DNA of 64,000 nucleotides from Diphasiastrum complanatum (GCA_029204225.1 CM055093.1:3230285-3294284), one strand, 5' to 3'. Positions 40,695 to 55,388 are shown, numbered from the stretch's first letter. Numbers and translations: made by a program. Notes: generated from the sequence alone by a model not told the origin.

Positions 40695-43426
40695 CATTTC
40701 AGATAGATGACATTTATTGTCACTCGACTTGAAAATACTTGAAGGGAAAGAACCCTTTGTGGAAGGCACTTATTACCGACTTTTCATGGATGTAGATATT
40801 TTGAAATTTCATCTTTCCAGTTAACTTTTATATAAAAATATTTGACAAAATCTGGATAATGTGAGATCATAAGACTCCACAGTTTGAGAAGTTGTAAGGC
40901 CCGAATTTATTAAAAAAAGGAGTGATGAAGTGATGGGATAAATTCTATCAGAAGATCTATTTTTGCATAGTTTTTGGAAGAGAACTAGTTGTGGTATAGA
41001 AATGAGATTTTCTGAAAGTATTTTCAGATAAATCCAGAGTAAGATACCAAATTGGAACTTTTCAAATAAGAGAAATTCTCTAGGGATTGTGTGGAACAAT
41101 CGGAAACTAGAACTGGCTTGAAATTTGAATCATTATCTTTATGTAGTACAGAGAAAGGTCAAAAGTTACTAGCTCCATTTTAGTTGGAATAGGAGTAAGT
41201 TTGATTGTAATATTGAGTCTAAAATGTATGTATTAGTTCAACCTAATCTTAGTTTGAGTACTAGAATTAGGGAGGGGTTGATTGAGTGGGAGAAATTATG
41301 TGGAAAGAGGTAAATTGGGTTGGAAAATTCATGAGAGTGGATATAGTCTTTGTCTCAGAGATTTCTCGGATATGCTATGTACTCATGAGAAATAGAAATT
41401 CTTTGGTAGCTGAGTTATAGTGATATTATTCTCATATGTGCATGATTAATCTTGTATGAATCTACTATGTATTTCTGGTTACTGGTTTTATTTGGTGCAC
41501 TTAAACCAGTCGGTAAACATAGACATATGATCAAGTATTGTTGGATATTTGCAGAGTTAATGGATCTTTCTGTGGAAGATTTATTGGTCAACTTGGAAAG
41601 GATTTGGAGAAGAATTTATATGTCATGTTACTAGTAAATTGAGACCTGCACCTGGACATTTGAGATTTCCAAATCATTGGCAGTTAACTTGAGTATCGGA
41701 GTTACTCTTGGATAAACTTAATTGGTTAGACGAACAATGTGAAGATGATTCATCATAAATTGTTTGTTTTGTTTTATATTACTTGTAAGACACATGATTT
41801 GTTGATCTTCGTGATTCATTAGTCAAAATTATGTGCATAGGATATATTTTTCATTTTCTTAGTAGAGTATTCTTCAATTGAGGAACAGACTCAGTTCATT
41901 AGTGATTGGATCCCAAAGAGCTCAGTTGGATAGCAAATCATAATGATTCCAAGAATAACAACTGAATTTATATTTAGTAGGACTTTGGATGTCTAGATTT
42001 GGTTCTAGATGATAATCTAAAGTTTGTGACTCGTGTATCACCTTTGCCCAATTTTTCTTTGAAGCCCACCACGGCCTTCTTTTGCCATTTTTTACATATG
42101 TTCATAAGGATTGATGCTTATGCCGAATATGCGTACACATATTCATCAATGCCCACACCTCCCCAAATCTATTTGATTGAGGAAACTCACTATTCAAAAT
42201 CGCAAGTATCTTATTCTTGTCATCTTGGTCTTGTGGCTCATATATTCACTCATAGATGATTTGACTAGGACACTAGTAGTATAGAATGTAGTGAGATGTT
42301 CTATGTCAAACATCATGCTCTTGTTACCTTAGTATCAATGCGCAGTTCCCTGATATTTCTAAAAATTCATGCTCATCGTAAACATCTTCTAGCCATCTCA
42401 TCACAAATTCCCATCTCCGTTTTTTTTTTGTTTTTCATAAAGACAAATACACACTGTTTTGTAGTTTCTTGGGCTTTTGTTATTCACTGTGTGCATACAT
42501 TGACAATTCACAAAATCCATTGGAATTTGATTTGTGTCAAAATTTTCATTAACTTCACTGCTTGTTGATAAGTAGTCATTGCCTTGTGGATTGAATTCTT
42601 TTTTTTAACAACCCCTCTCTAAGTAGAGGTCATTCAATGAGTTATCCTTAGATTCAAATCACAATCTTTCTTCTCAGTCCCCATGATCCATGTCTCAAAG
42701 GTGGTTCTTAGAAAGAGTCATTTCATGATTTCTGACAAGCTTGGCAAGGAGGATCTTGCAACATTTCACCCATTATGTTATATCTCAACCATTATGTTAT
42801 ATCTATAAAATAAAAGTGGATACCATTAGTACTAATTGGCAAATCCCAATAAAAACCATAAAAAGTTACTAAAACCAATTTTCATTTGAATAATTGTGGT
42901 AGTTCATTTGGGCACAATGTCCTAAATGTATTTTGGCCATTTAAATAAATTTTGTTAACATAACACTATGTTAAGGATATTTCTACAAGTAGTAGTGTGT
43001 CACACTATATATGCAACTTCACACATCACTTACATTAGTTAGAAAGAATTTCATTTCAGAGTTTTTAGGTTTGCTTTTATTGGTAGATACAGGTTGGATA
43101 AAGTCATCTCATGATCCAATAATGTAAAAGGTGTCATTGTAATACCCTTCCCATGAATGCTTGTGGGATAAAGTGATGCAAGGGATTATGGGTCACCAAA
43201 CATTGAGTATAAATACTAGAATTTTAAGATGAATGACTATTATTATTTCAAGATCCATTTTACTTATATAGGAGTTGGGTGAGAGCATAATGTTCCTGTA
43301 ACAAATTTTAGATGAATCACTGAGGTAAAAAATACAACTTCTTCCTATCCATATATGTTGGTATCAAGATAATTTTTGTGCATAAGACCCATTTATAGAT
43401 CAGTTAATTGTCTATGGCACATAGAA
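40695..43426. other. No supported gene
   Basis: Counterpart of 5365-8095, with short frames only. A one-base deletion near 42464 changes the frame of the 42296 reading frame, which supports the view that it is not under coding constraint. Confidence 0.4.
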
Positions 43427-45540
43427 ATATATTTTTCCAATTTTAATTGTTCTTATTATGTTTTTTCATCACAATAATTTTATCTATTTGTGATAATTCA
43501 AGTTTGTGTAGATTGCGAAAGTACTTCAACCTATTTCTCTAGTTGTGTTACTTGTTCTACATATGGAATATGTTGCAATTATTCTGAGTTATGTGTGCTA
43601 AATTGTTCTCGTGCAACAAAAATTTAAAATTTTGGTTGGATCTAGTCTCTTAAGGGATTAAATTTATATATAACAATCCCCATTATTGAAGTAGTTTCAA
43701 TGTACTGGGATGATATCCGAGAGGTGAAAAGAAAAGATGAAAAATCACAAGATATTGAGACAGAGTACTGGTCCCCAAAACATAATGAGGTATATTGCAC
43801 AACTCGATGAGGTCCTTAAAGGGCCTTAGCATTTTGCGAGTAAAGTTTTTACGAATTTTGTGAGTTTTTTTCTTTTCATGAGTGAATAAAACAATAGCAC
43901 ATGATGTGCTACCTTTTTCATGCCACCACTTAAATATTTATCAATAAGAATTGTGGTTTGACACATAGTCTAATCTTCCATAATGAAATCCCAAAATAAG
44001 AATTTTTTTTAGCCTCCAAATATGGCACATCGGCATGCTGATTTTTTTTTTTTTGGTTGAATCACTTGGCACGCCAGTGTGCCAAGTGATTTAAAATTCT
44101 TTTTTTCTGGTTGACTTCATAATATATGAATCTCAATGGTTTGTCCAATTTGACAAAATTAGCCATTTTTTAGGCAAATGATTAGAGAACTAAAGGAAAG
44201 ATTAAGAAGTGGAATAATCTCATTGCAAAGCTACAACACCAATTAAATAAGTCTAATGTTTATGTATGCAATAGCCAAAAAAAATTTGAAGGGAAGTGCA
44301 TGAAGTCACTCTTAAAAGAATATTTGCCAAAATCACCTGTAACTATTGTAATATTGTCATAGGAAAGGCATGATCAATGTGGATGCAACAAAATGACAAG
44401 CTTCCTAGAAATCAAATTCAAGCATTTTAATGGAATATCTATATGAAGAAAGATATAAGTACAAATATGAGCTGATTAACTTGAAAAACTATTAAATGTA
44501 CTGATCATTGCTACATGCTTCGGGCAAAAAGCTCATCTCAAATGTGGAAACATGAAAGATTTTATGAGCTTGGTTGAGATGTTAGTGTGGAGACAATTAA
44601 AAAATGCTACTACTAGACACTATATTATAGCTAGCATTTCTAGATCCACTACCAAATTATTATCATGAAGATCTTGCTATCATATAGGGAAATATCCATG
44701 ACGATTATCATGGTGAAGTAATAAATTAAGTCATATAGAGGTCTTAATATTATTAATAATGACAACTATATATATTCTGATACTACATCCCATAAGGTAT
44801 TTCGATATAAGCGAACTCTATAGTTGATTATTGCTAGAAACAAAAATATTTCTCCTACCTCAAGTCAAATCTTTGGATATGTGGAAGATCTTCAATGGCC
44901 AGGGAGTGTGGTTTGGAAGTCGAATGGAAATTGACCAAAGTAAAGTTATTCGATAATGCTAGATATTCAGAAACGTCCCAGTATTCTTGTATTTACACAA
45001 CACCATAGCCAACATGTTGCTACTTTCCAAATAGAAGTTTCCTTTTTAGGCTTACTCCCTTGCCGAGAAAACCATCAACATAGACGCATGCAAGGTGGGT
45101 CCTTTTATTGTCTTTTTGCACTCTTATAACTCGTGCACATGTGGATAGTATCAATAGTCCTTGTATACAACAACTTACAACAATTAATATGGTACCTTGT
45201 AGCCAAAATTATTGACATCAAAAGTTTTCCAAACAATCAAGCTAAATGTTATCGACATCCAAACTTATTCTAGCATCCGAAGGAGGGAAAGGAAAGAATG
45301 GAGGTCATAATCAAACTCAAATCAAAGGCTTTGATAAACACAACAAACTTGCATCAGAATCTCAAAAACAAAAGCTTATAAGCCCAAAGATGACACAACC
45401 TATGAATCAAGTAATTGAGATGCCAAGTTATAAAACATACAAAAGTGAAAATTGATTATTAAATTGTGAGGGTGAGCTCAGATAGACCAAGTAGAACCTT
45501 TCTTTGGCCGCCACTTGCAAGTTGTTTCTATCACCAAGAG
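43427..45540 (+). repeat. R1 repeat, unit 2
   Basis: Counterpart of 21984-24110. It has a 10-bp deletion at 44438/44439 that unit 0 shares and unit 1 lacks. The short frame 45246-45455 is identical to that of unit 1. Confidence 0.75.
44060..44091. repeat. Perfect 13-bp inverted repeat, unit 2
   Basis: Same foldback as 8730-8761, unchanged, beside a T run. Confidence 0.85.
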
Positions 45541-46015
45541 TCAGTTGCAGACACATTCGAAGTAGCGTCCATGATTAACCACAGACACTGCACATGTCTA
45601 TTCGCATCATAAAACTCCCGCCATTCAGTCCTTAACTTTAACCTACGACGCCCTCTCACGAGCTGTCGAACTACTCCTAACTTCTATTTATTAACGAATA
45701 TTGCAAAGAAAATTCGACTAAGACCTTCTCCTACGTTAGAAAACTATTTGCTTGATGCTGCCACTCCTTAGCTTGTGCGATATGACTGACACACCATCCT
45801 GTCCACTTTGATGTCTACTTTTGCATCGTTCTCTGCAAGTCCAGTTATTTAAAACATCATTTCTGTTTAGAGCGTCCTGTTTCTCTCTTAAGTTATGAGA
45901 AGCTTTGACTAATATTTTGAAAATGAAATATTTTTCAAATGGGAGTGAACTAGTAGTCTTCATGGATCAGGTACCTCTACGAGCTATATACGCGCTAGAG
46001 CTAGTTGTCCTTCGA

Positions 46016-46798
46016 TCAGAAAAGAGGGGCGTCATGCCATGTATCGAATAGCTGCTCTTTTGAACCATATTGTTCCAGGAAGATGCCAGCTTCTTTTAGC
46101 TGCCACTTGACATCGAAAGTACTTGTACGCTGTAAAGCATATTAGCTCTTTATATCAAAATTCCAGAAATTTGTTGGAGAAGATAAAATCTGAAGCAAAA
46201 CCTCATATTCGGTTGTTGAAACGTCAAAAATCGTCCTCTCAAACAGGCCTAGCCTATCAGTAATACTGAAACTTAAACGTATATTGCAACGAACGCGAAC
46301 AAAGAGAGTATGAGCAATAAGAGCAAATTGCAATAACAAAAACTGAAAGTAGTTATCATTCACATTGTCAAAGAATCATAATGACCAGCTGATAACTGCA
46401 ACACCATGAGAAAATTCAGAGATACTTCCAATAGCTTATAAAAATGCTGAATCGTTGTGGCCCGGCACATATAAAGAATGTGAGAATCAAATGAGATTTT
46501 ACTTACGTGGATAAACAAAAGAAAGAACCACGTAACTTGGTCCAAGTATTCCCCATCAGATTTGGTAAAGTGGCACGAAAATTTGGTCCATGGCCAGCCA
46601 GCAAAATGCCAGTTACGTTCTTCGCCGATATTCAGAACCTGCGTACCCAGATTATCATCTTTTGAAGAACAAGTCATGGTAATGGGTTGGTGGGAGCGGT
46701 TGGTGACGCTAAAAGAACATAGAGCGTAAGCACACGGCAGAGCTGGAGCGACAATGACTCACCATGTACAAAGCTAGCGCAATTCTAATCGTCCTCAT
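46016..46798 (-). pseudogene. S1 (SPH) family pseudogene, unit 2
   Basis: Second copy of the gene at 24586-25437. Exon 1 is 46798-46507 and exon 2 is 46129-46016. A 5-bp deletion in the signal-peptide codons (AATGACTCACC where unit 1 has AATGACCATTGTCACC) shifts the frame after MRTIRIALALYMV and leads to a stop 17 codons later. The splice sites, the TATA box (46877-46883) and all of exon 2 are otherwise intact. The intron also lost 64 bp. Translation from the internal methionine at 46677 (MTCSSKDDNLG) would lack the signal peptide, so a secreted product is not expected. Confidence 0.75.
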
Positions 46799-46949
46799 GT
46801 TTGCAAATGTTATGCCAGAAAGAGAGAGAGGGAGAGAGAGAGAGAGATAGAGAGATACAACACGGGTTGAGAGAGATTTTATAGTGCCAACCCTGAAATA
46901 ATTCTTGGGTTTGAGATAAATGATATTTAGGGTTACGTGGGGGAGGAGG

Positions 46950-47021
46950 AGGGGAAGGCCCTGGCGCCTGAGGCTAGGGCCTGCCCTGCACGCTAGGCCC
47001 CAGGGTCTCGGGCCTTCCCCT
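46950..47021. repeat. GC-rich imperfect foldback, unit 2
   Basis: Unchanged copy of 25587-25658, upstream of the S1 pseudogene. Confidence 0.7.
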
Positions 47022-47311
47022 GCGTAATGACAAGTCTAAATTTTTCCTCTTTGATTAATTCTTGACAGAATCGCTGATATGATACTTGAGGATGAGAATT
47101 CTTAACCATTTTATGGACAGAATCGTGATGCTTTTATCATGGATTAGAATTTTGGAGGTGCAAGCAAATTTCACCTCTGGAGGTGCGTCCAAAATACAAA
47201 GAAAAAATGAAGACTTGGCATTATGTTATTCGTCATGCAATAGATTAAACGGCTAAGGTTTCTACGGGTCACAACATCATCTAGTATACCTACCTACTAT
47301 AATGGTTATCC

Positions 47312-47452
47312 ATGCCTTTTGCAAAGGAATATGGGAGCTTAGGTATCTGGTCATCACAAGGCATGGAAAAATCACATTGGCAAGCAAGAGGAGCATTTCA
47401 TAGAGCTACAAATCATGGTGGACACAATTCAAAAAATAAGTATTTAGTTTAG
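47312..47452 (+). pseudogene. Fragment with EKSHWQARGAFHRATNHGG motif, unit 2
   Basis: Same 46-codon frame as 25949-26089. Flanks have no open frame. Confidence 0.35.
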
Positions 47453-48432
47453 CTTTTTCAGTGGTTTTACATAAGAGCACAATTTAAGTATCAAGCTAAA
47501 AACTCGCCAAATGTTACGATCTTTTGTAAGGCATTCAAATTCATAACAAAAGAAAGATCCTTGTAATATAACAATAATCTATTACAGAACATTGTTTAAG
47601 TTTCATCATCATCAATATTCTGGTGGATGGTATTCTTAAGAATCATCTCCTTTCATATGGATCCGAAAATTCTAAATTTTTCCTTTTGCTCATATCTATG
47701 TAACCCGAATAAAGGGCCATTGCAAATGATCTTTTTGTAGTATCATTGGGAGTATAACCCAATATTTTAATGGCCAAATCCCTTTTCACAAAAAACTATT
47801 TTATATGTTCCTTCTGAATAAGTATGGCCTCCTAAACTAACAGATAATAGTGACAGGAAATGGATTAGAAGATGAATACTATATACAAAACTCATTGTTT
47901 TGAAAGTTTTTCAAATAATGAGAAAGATATACATCTTTCCTCCGATGCGATACACCTCGAAGGCCTCCATGTCTCATACCAAAGGAATCTAGTTCAATAG
48001 CATCATGTAAAAGAGTCAAGCAAATAAATTTAGAATGAAAGATAACAATACAACCTCAAACTTCAACATTTGATTGAAAAAAGAAAATTGCACAATATCA
48101 AAGGCAATATAATATCTACTTATTAAATCATGATCATTGAATTCAACGATGTTTGTTCTGCTAATGCCATGTCCTCCAATGGCCTCTACACTGCTCGAGG
48201 GGATATACTGAGTCCTTGGAAGAATTTTTTTTTTAGAATTCCAAAAATTCCTCCTCAGTCGGCAAAGTTTCTTCATAGGCTTTCAATTTATCAAATATGG
48301 CCTCTTGCCATATTTCCAGTTGCCATCTTTATTAAAATCTATCTCACTTTCAAGTTCATTATAAGTATAATCAATTAGAGTCAGAAAATTCTGTTAAATG
48401 TTGTGCAAAGATTGAGAGGACTTCATCCTCTC
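47453..48432. other. No clear gene; coding-like stretch at 48016-48276 (-)
   Basis: Counterpart of 26090-27069. The minus-strand frame 48276-48016 is identical to that at 26913-26653 and equally unrecognised. Confidence 0.35.
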
Positions 48433-50128
48433 TCATATTGAAACATCTTCTATATCATTAAAAGAAACATAACTGTCATTATTTATAAAGTATATAGGAA
48501 CATTGAGTATAGTTAATGTATTAATAGGAGTTGCAGTTGGAAGAGAGTTAGAGAGTATTATAGAATGATAGAGAGTTTGCTCATAATTTGAAGCCATGGA
48601 TGCTTGAGCTTCAATCCCTATATCAGTATCTACTTCATCTACATTGACTAGAGCATATGCAAATCTCTCAATTAAGGGAACAACAGAAGATTCAACAAAC
48701 TCATCATCTGGAATTTCTACATAATCATCAATGAAGGTTAACAAATAAAATGCCTTACCAATAGACATTACTTCATTGGTTCACATAGGTCAGAGTGTAT
48801 CAACTCAAACACTCGTTTTTCCCTTATTGCTCCTTTTTTGTTGAACTTCTTCCTGTGTAACTTGCCTTGCTCGCACTCTTTGCAAATGGACTCTTCTTTG
48901 TCATCCAAACTAGGTAGACCTGTTACCATCTTGAGCTTACGAAGTAGCCTCAAGCTCTTGAAGTTCAAAAGCCCCATACGTCTATGCCATAAATCACTTT
49001 GTGATATAGATGTAGATGCTAACACATTGCACTTCATAACAACAGCATTTAACTTGTACAAACCACAAGTTTTATCCCTAAAGCCATCAGCAATCACCTT
49101 GAAACCCCATTTCACATCCTTGATCTGGCACTTCTTGTTGTTGAGCTCCACCTTCAACTTATGATCTATCATTGTACCAACAGATAAAAGACTCTTCTGA
49201 AGGCCAGGAACATACTACACATTCGCCTGCACAACTCTATCTCCATCATCAATAAGCTCCAGGTTTTTAAACCATGATTTGTTGCCAGTCATGTGTCTTG
49301 TTGCTCCTGAGTCCACGTACCAATTGGTCAACTGCTTCACTTTGCCCCTCTTAATATCCGCCTTCTTCTTGCAACAATCTCTTGCCCAATGTCCAGGCTT
49401 TTGGCAATAGAAACAGTTGTCTTTCTTCTTCTTACCTGATGTGGATCCTTGATCCTCCACATTCAACTTCTTGGGCTGCTTCTTGATTTATGCTTCCCTT
49501 TGACTAGCATTGCTTGATCTTCTGATGTGGAAAGTCGAGTTTTTACCACTTCACTTCTTTGTTCCTCCTGTAGGATGGTGCCATGAAGATTTTCAAATGT
49601 TGGTAGCCTCTCTCTCAAAGCAATGCCACTTGCAAACATTTGGAAATTTTTGGATACGCCATTTACAACTATGTGAACCAGCTCAACATCTCTTATTGGC
49701 TCCCCAAAAGCTATCAACTGGTCTCGTAACTCCTTTATTCGTGTGAAATAGGACCCTACGCCCTCATTCTCCTCCACGCAAACACTTATGAGTTTGGTCC
49801 TCAAAAACATCATTCGAGAGAGGTTCACCTTCTGAAACTGTGTTTTGAGTACATCCCAAGTGCCTCTTGCTGATAGAGCTTCACTAATGTGGGCAATGAC
49901 ATGATCCTTCACTGACAAATTTATTAAGGATAAGGCATTCTGTGCTCTTTTGTCAAATGCATGAATATCGGCTAGAGTTGTAGTTGGTCATTGTTCCACC
50001 CCAGTGACTATGTCCCACAGCTCCTTTTCCATGAAAATACTTTTCATTTTGAATTTCCAAATGCTATAATTGGATACCCCGTTCAATCTACTAGCTTCTC
50101 CAACCACGGATTCCCCCAATCTTGCCAT
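48433..50128 (-). pseudogene. Decayed copia gag-protease-integrase, unit 2
   Basis: Counterpart of 27070-28765 with the same frameshifts, the same TGA in gag and the same loss of RT and RNase H. It has gained one more stop after VVQANV (TTG to TAG, near 49215), so decay has continued since the duplication. Other changes are single substitutions, such as KRGF to KWGF. Confidence 0.85.
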
Positions 50129-51382
50129 TGCTCCTATAGCGCCTTAATGAGGCCTAATGACAAGCTTATAGAGCAATTTAGACTTCTAAAAGTTAACTTT
50201 AAGGTCTGACCAAAAAATTTTCAGGACCTCCTGCCGCTTTTCCACCAAATCGGAAGCCAAATCGGTGTCATCCTCCGAAATGCCCTTCGTCGCCAACTCC
50301 TGACTGCTTGCCCACTGGAATGGTGAAAAGACTTTTGGCGCACTCCAAACACTTTCTTTGCGGCAATCTCTATGTTTTTAGGTACCGTACTTGCAGGGTA
50401 CACGGCTTTCCTACCCTTAAATTGGAGGATTTTGGCTTTTGGACAGCCTTAAACGGAGAAAAGAGCTAAAAGATAAGGGCCTTTGAAAAAAATACACTAT
50501 TTCTTCACCTTGAAAAAAAACTTTTCTTCAAATGAATTTAACCTTCAGGGTCCCTTTCAACTTGAAATTTTTTTATGAAATTGAAGGCCCTTCTGTCCTT
50601 CGGACCCCTTCACATGAAATGTGAGATTTGAAGTTTGACAATCCAATGGATATTTTCAAATCCACGGTTCTATATCATTCCCAGGAAAATCGATCACAAC
50701 CGTTGACCTGATCCAATGATCCTCACAAGATGTTTGGGCATCGAACATGTCTCCTCCGTGCACTAGACCTTTCCACACACAACATGACATGCTTGTTTCC
50801 ACATACGTGAGCTATCCGCGAGCTCCCTCCTCCTCTTTTAGATCTTTCAAGCTCCTTAGCTATGGCAAAATTTCTCCAAAGAACTAATACAGTTCCGTCT
50901 GCTGTCCGCGGCTCCTCACGACCCTATACCAGGTCCTATATCATACTAGGGCACCCATCTCCTTGCTTTCACAACACTAAACAAGTCTCTGTGTGGAGAA
51001 AGATCCATTGTTTTGACCATACAAACCCTAAACTGGGGTTTCTTGGGCTCTTCAAATTTTCAAAAAGCTGTTTTCCATATTTTTGGCTGACCAAATAGCA
51101 CTCTCTGAGGTCGCCCTAATATTTACTGCCCATTGCTTCAAATTGCTCTGAAAAATGGCATCCAAATGAGTGCACACAAAGCACAAATGCCAAAGCAGGC
51201 TCAAAAATTGACAATTTCCGATTTTACTCTCAAAATAAGCCAACAGCTTTATGTTGAAGCTTGAATTCTATTGCACCTGCAAACGATTGCTCGCTTGACT
51301 AACCGTAAATTGTTCTTCGAATTTTTCCAAAATTTGGCATCCAGCTAACCCCGAACTGCTCCACTCCCAGACTCTGATCCCT
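50129..51382 (-). mobile_element. Leader and primer site of the decayed copia, unit 2
   Basis: Counterpart of 28766-30019. The AAACCC/GGGTTT foldback is at 51023-51041 and the degenerate primer site at 51370-51382. Confidence 0.6.
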
Positions 51383-51722
51383 TGTCAAGGATCTTATTGG
51401 TAGTATAGTTAGCTAATTTGCAAGCAATCTAACATCAATCAGATAAGCATTGAAGAGAGATCACACACCAACCCAAGAGAACACTTCTAAACTATATTAA
51501 CAAAAGAGACAGAAAGGTACATATACACAGTCTAATTTTTGTGGGGTACCGCTACATGGCAGTTCAGTCCCCATTACGGGATGCATGTCCCAACTTACAC
51601 TATGTGTGCCGTCAAACTGGCACTCATGCATACTATCACAAAAGCAGTAAAAAACTCGAAATCACTGCTAAACACGGAAAGTCATGAACTGTAAGAGAAA
51701 CTCGAGCTTACTTATTCTAACA
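51383..51722 (-). mobile_element. 5' LTR of the decayed copia, unit 2
   Basis: 340-bp counterpart of 30020-30359 with the same TG..CA termini. No partner LTR was found. Confidence 0.65.
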
Positions 51723-51730
51723 GCATCTCA

Positions 51731-51928
51731 TTGGATGGTTCGATGACACACGACACACCTTCTCAATCTCACTCGTCATCGCTGTTGCCATTAGCTTTTG
51801 ACGATCAGCTTATCAATGATGAAGCTATAGGAGATTTTTGGGTAGAATTAGAGATAGATTCATTTGGTTTGGCGGATTTGTCGCATGATGATGTGGCAAA
51901 TGATAATGATGAACCACCAAATGAATGA
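51731..51928 (+). other. Short unrecognised 65-codon frame next to the LTR, unit 2
   Basis: Identical in translation to 30368-30565. Confidence 0.3.
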
Positions 51929-52152
51929 GTGAGACAATACGATGTATTTCAATTCATTGTAATATTAATCATATTCGGCAATTACACTTTCTTCGATAGA
52001 ACTTGAATAGTTGTTCTTCGATTCTTCATATTTGAATGTCTGCTTCCTTAGATATTTCTACGTTATATGGCTTTTACATTCAGTATGTGTCTTCAATGAG
52101 TAGATTTGAATATAATATGTTGTTATTTGAGAAAATGATGCGTAAATGGTTA

Positions 52153-52373
52153 TTACAAATCTTGATGATCCCTTGGTGTCCTGGAGCAAAATAGCCCTTC
52201 TTGTCACAATAATAGCACTTGACATTGCATTTTTTCTTCTTGTTATTAGATGATGATGAGACATCTATCTTTCTCCTTGGATTTGTCCTTCCTCTTGAAA
52301 TGTGTCTTTTCCTTTGCCATAAGTGAACAGTGCCTCCTCTTCACCTCTTTTTTGTCCCATCCTTGCAAATATA
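52153..52373 (-). pseudogene. Copia gag tail fragment, unit 2
   Basis: Counterpart of 30790-31010 with the same broken zinc knuckle. Confidence 0.55.
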
Positions 52374-54756
52374 TTTTTCCAATTTTAGTTGTTCTTATTA
52401 CTTTTTTAATTACAACAATTTTATCCATTTGTGAGGATTCAAGTTTGTGTAGATTGCGAAAGTACCAACCTATTTTTTTAGTTGTGTTACTTGTTTTACA
52501 TATGGAATATGGTGCAATTATTTTGAATTATGTGTGCTAAATTGTTCTAGAGCAAAACAAATTACAAAATTTTGGTTTGATCTAGTCTCTTAGGGAATTA
52601 AATTTATCTATAACAATCCCCATTATTTAAGTAGTTTCGACGTACAAGGTATTGAGAAAGCATGGTCACCAAACTAGAACCAAGAACATAATGGGGTATA
52701 TTGCACAATTTGATGAAGTCATTAAAGGGCCTCGGCATTTCACGGGTTTCTTTCTTGCCATGAGTCAATAAAACTGCGACCAAAAAGGAAAAAAAAAAAA
52801 AAAGAGGACACAATACCATAGAAGAAAGATATGCTAGAAACTGTCAGGACACCTATCAAGAGACAATGAGAGGATTATTAGTAATATAGAGAGGAGACAA
52901 CCAATGTCACTTCCAAAGTTGTCTCACATTAAGGTCCTCACAATCAACCTATTTGTTCACATGAAAATCCATTGAAATTTTTATGTTTAGTTAGCATCTT
53001 CTTGCAGTTAGAGATAGAATTAAGTTAATATTACATGGCATGCCATGTGCTACATAATCGGTGAACCATGGGTAGAATGAAGATTGAAAACCTTGCAAAT
53101 AATTTATTCGCAGATTGTCAAAACCCGTCATTGAACAATGCTCTATTGAAATTTTGATAGAAGAAAAGTAAGAATGGCAAAAGAAAAAACTATTGATGAC
53201 CAATATAAAAAATTTTCAATCGCATAAATCATCATAATGAATGAATCTCAATGATTTGTCATATTTGACAAAGTTAGCCATTTTTTTGGCAAATGATAAG
53301 AGAACTAAAGGAAAGATCAAGAAGTGGAATAATCTCATAACAGAGCTACAACATCAATTAAATAAGTTAATGTTTATATACTCAATAGGAAAATTGTCGC
53401 CAAAATCACCTGTAACTATTGTGATAGGAACAGCAGGATCAATGTGGATGCAACAAAATGACAAGCTTCCCAGCAACCAAATTCAAGCATCTTAATGGAA
53501 TATAATGAGGGTCCTATATGAAGAAAGATATAGGTTCAAATATGAGTTAATTAACTTGAAAAACTATCAAATGTGTTGATCATTGCTACATGCTCAGGGG
53601 AAAAAGCTCATCTCAAATGTGGAAACAAACAATATTTTAGCTTGGTTGAGATGTTAGTGTGGAAGCAATTAGAAAATGTTACAACTAGACACACCATATT
53701 ATAGCTAGCATTTCTAGATCCACTACCAAATTATTATCATGAAGATCTTGCTATCATATGGAAAAATATCATTGACTTGATTATCATGGTGAATGAATTA
53801 ATTAAGTCCTATAGAGGTCTTAGTATAATAAGAATTATTAATGACAACTGTATATCTTTAATCCCAGAGGGTATTTCAAGAGATATGAGTGCTCTATAGA
53901 TGATTATCGGTAGAAACGAAGATATTTCTCCTACCTCAGGTCACATCTTTGGAGATGTGGAAGATCTTCAATGGCCGGGGAGTGTGGTTTGGAAGTCAAA
54001 TGGAAATTGACCAAAGTAAAGTTATTCGATAATGCTAGATATTCATAACTCTCCCACCATTCTTGTATTTACACAACACCATAGACAACATGTTGCTATT
54101 GTCCAAATAGAAGTTTCCTTTTTAGCTTAATCCCTTGCCAAGAAAACCATTAACATAGCCGCATGCAAGGTTATTGTCTTTTTGCACTCTTATAGCTTAT
54201 GCACATGTGGATAGTATCAATATGGCAAGCACCTTATTGACATATTCTCTTTCAATACAACAACTTAGAACAATTAATATGGTACCTTGTAGCCAAAATT
54301 ACTAATATTAAAAGTTTTTCAAACTTCCAAGCTAAAAGTTAACGACATCCAAACTTTATCTAGCATCAAAAGGAAGGAAATTAGGAAAGAAGGGAGTTCA
54401 TAATCAAACTCAAATCAAAGACTTTGATAAACACAACAAACTTGCATTAGAATTTCAAAAGGAAAAGCTCATAAGCCCACACTTATTAGCATCCAAAGGA
54501 AGATAAGGAAAGAAGGGAGCTCATAATCAAACTCAAGTCAAATGCTTTGACAAGTGCGACAAAAGACATTTGGAATAGGCCAATATTTATGAAGTTCTAC
54601 TAAGAAATGACACAACCTATGAATCAAGTAATTGAGATGTCAAGTTATAAAACATACAAAAGTGAAAATTGATTATTAAATTGTGAGGGTGAGCTCATAT
54701 TGACCAAGTTAGAACCTTTCTTTGACCAGCACTTGCAAGTTGTTTCTATCACCAAG
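52367..54756 (+). repeat. R2 repeat, unit 2
   Basis: Counterpart of 31004-33393. The poly(A) run reads AAAAAGG followed by a pure A run, so it is interrupted near its start, unlike unit 1. The 126-bp internal duplication is retained. Confidence 0.75.
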
Positions 54757-55388
54757 AGCAATATAATAAACATGGCACTTTGCATCTTAATCAAAGGTTC
54801 ATACAGTGGATGCCTAATCAGATAGGTCACATTACTTCCATAGCTATCATAGTATAGTCATTATCATGTAGTCAAATAATTCATCATAGGATAAAGACAC
54901 GTGATAGATCAACATACGCATGCCCAATGTAGATATGATAATCCCACCAAGAACCTTTAGATATCTCTTCGTACTAGATCATTATATTATAGAAATTGTG
55001 ATATTTGGTATTCATCTTCATGGATGCATATTCCTACATGCACTCTAATCCTTCTTGTGACTTGAGGATGCTCTCAATGTCATGTGACTCATTCATCATA
55101 TTGAGAATCTAATTTTGGGTGCAAGGCCTGCTCTATAAGTAAAAATTCATCATGTCCTTGGCGGACTATAATAGATCAGGTGGTGGTAAGATAACATATA
55201 TCCAGTGCCTTATCATGTTCAGTTACCAAGGTATCTTTTTGAAAGTTCAAAATGGATAAAAACTTAAGATTTTTGTGAAAAACCACAACCCATAACCTAC
55301 TTATAACTAGAGTAAAGTATGATTTGACTTATGTATGAATGGTGATTGACATTTCCAACCTTAATTACCAGTAGGAGGGGTTAATTAC
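54757..55388. other. No supported gene
   Basis: Counterpart of 10359-10984; nothing recognisable. Confidence 0.5.
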
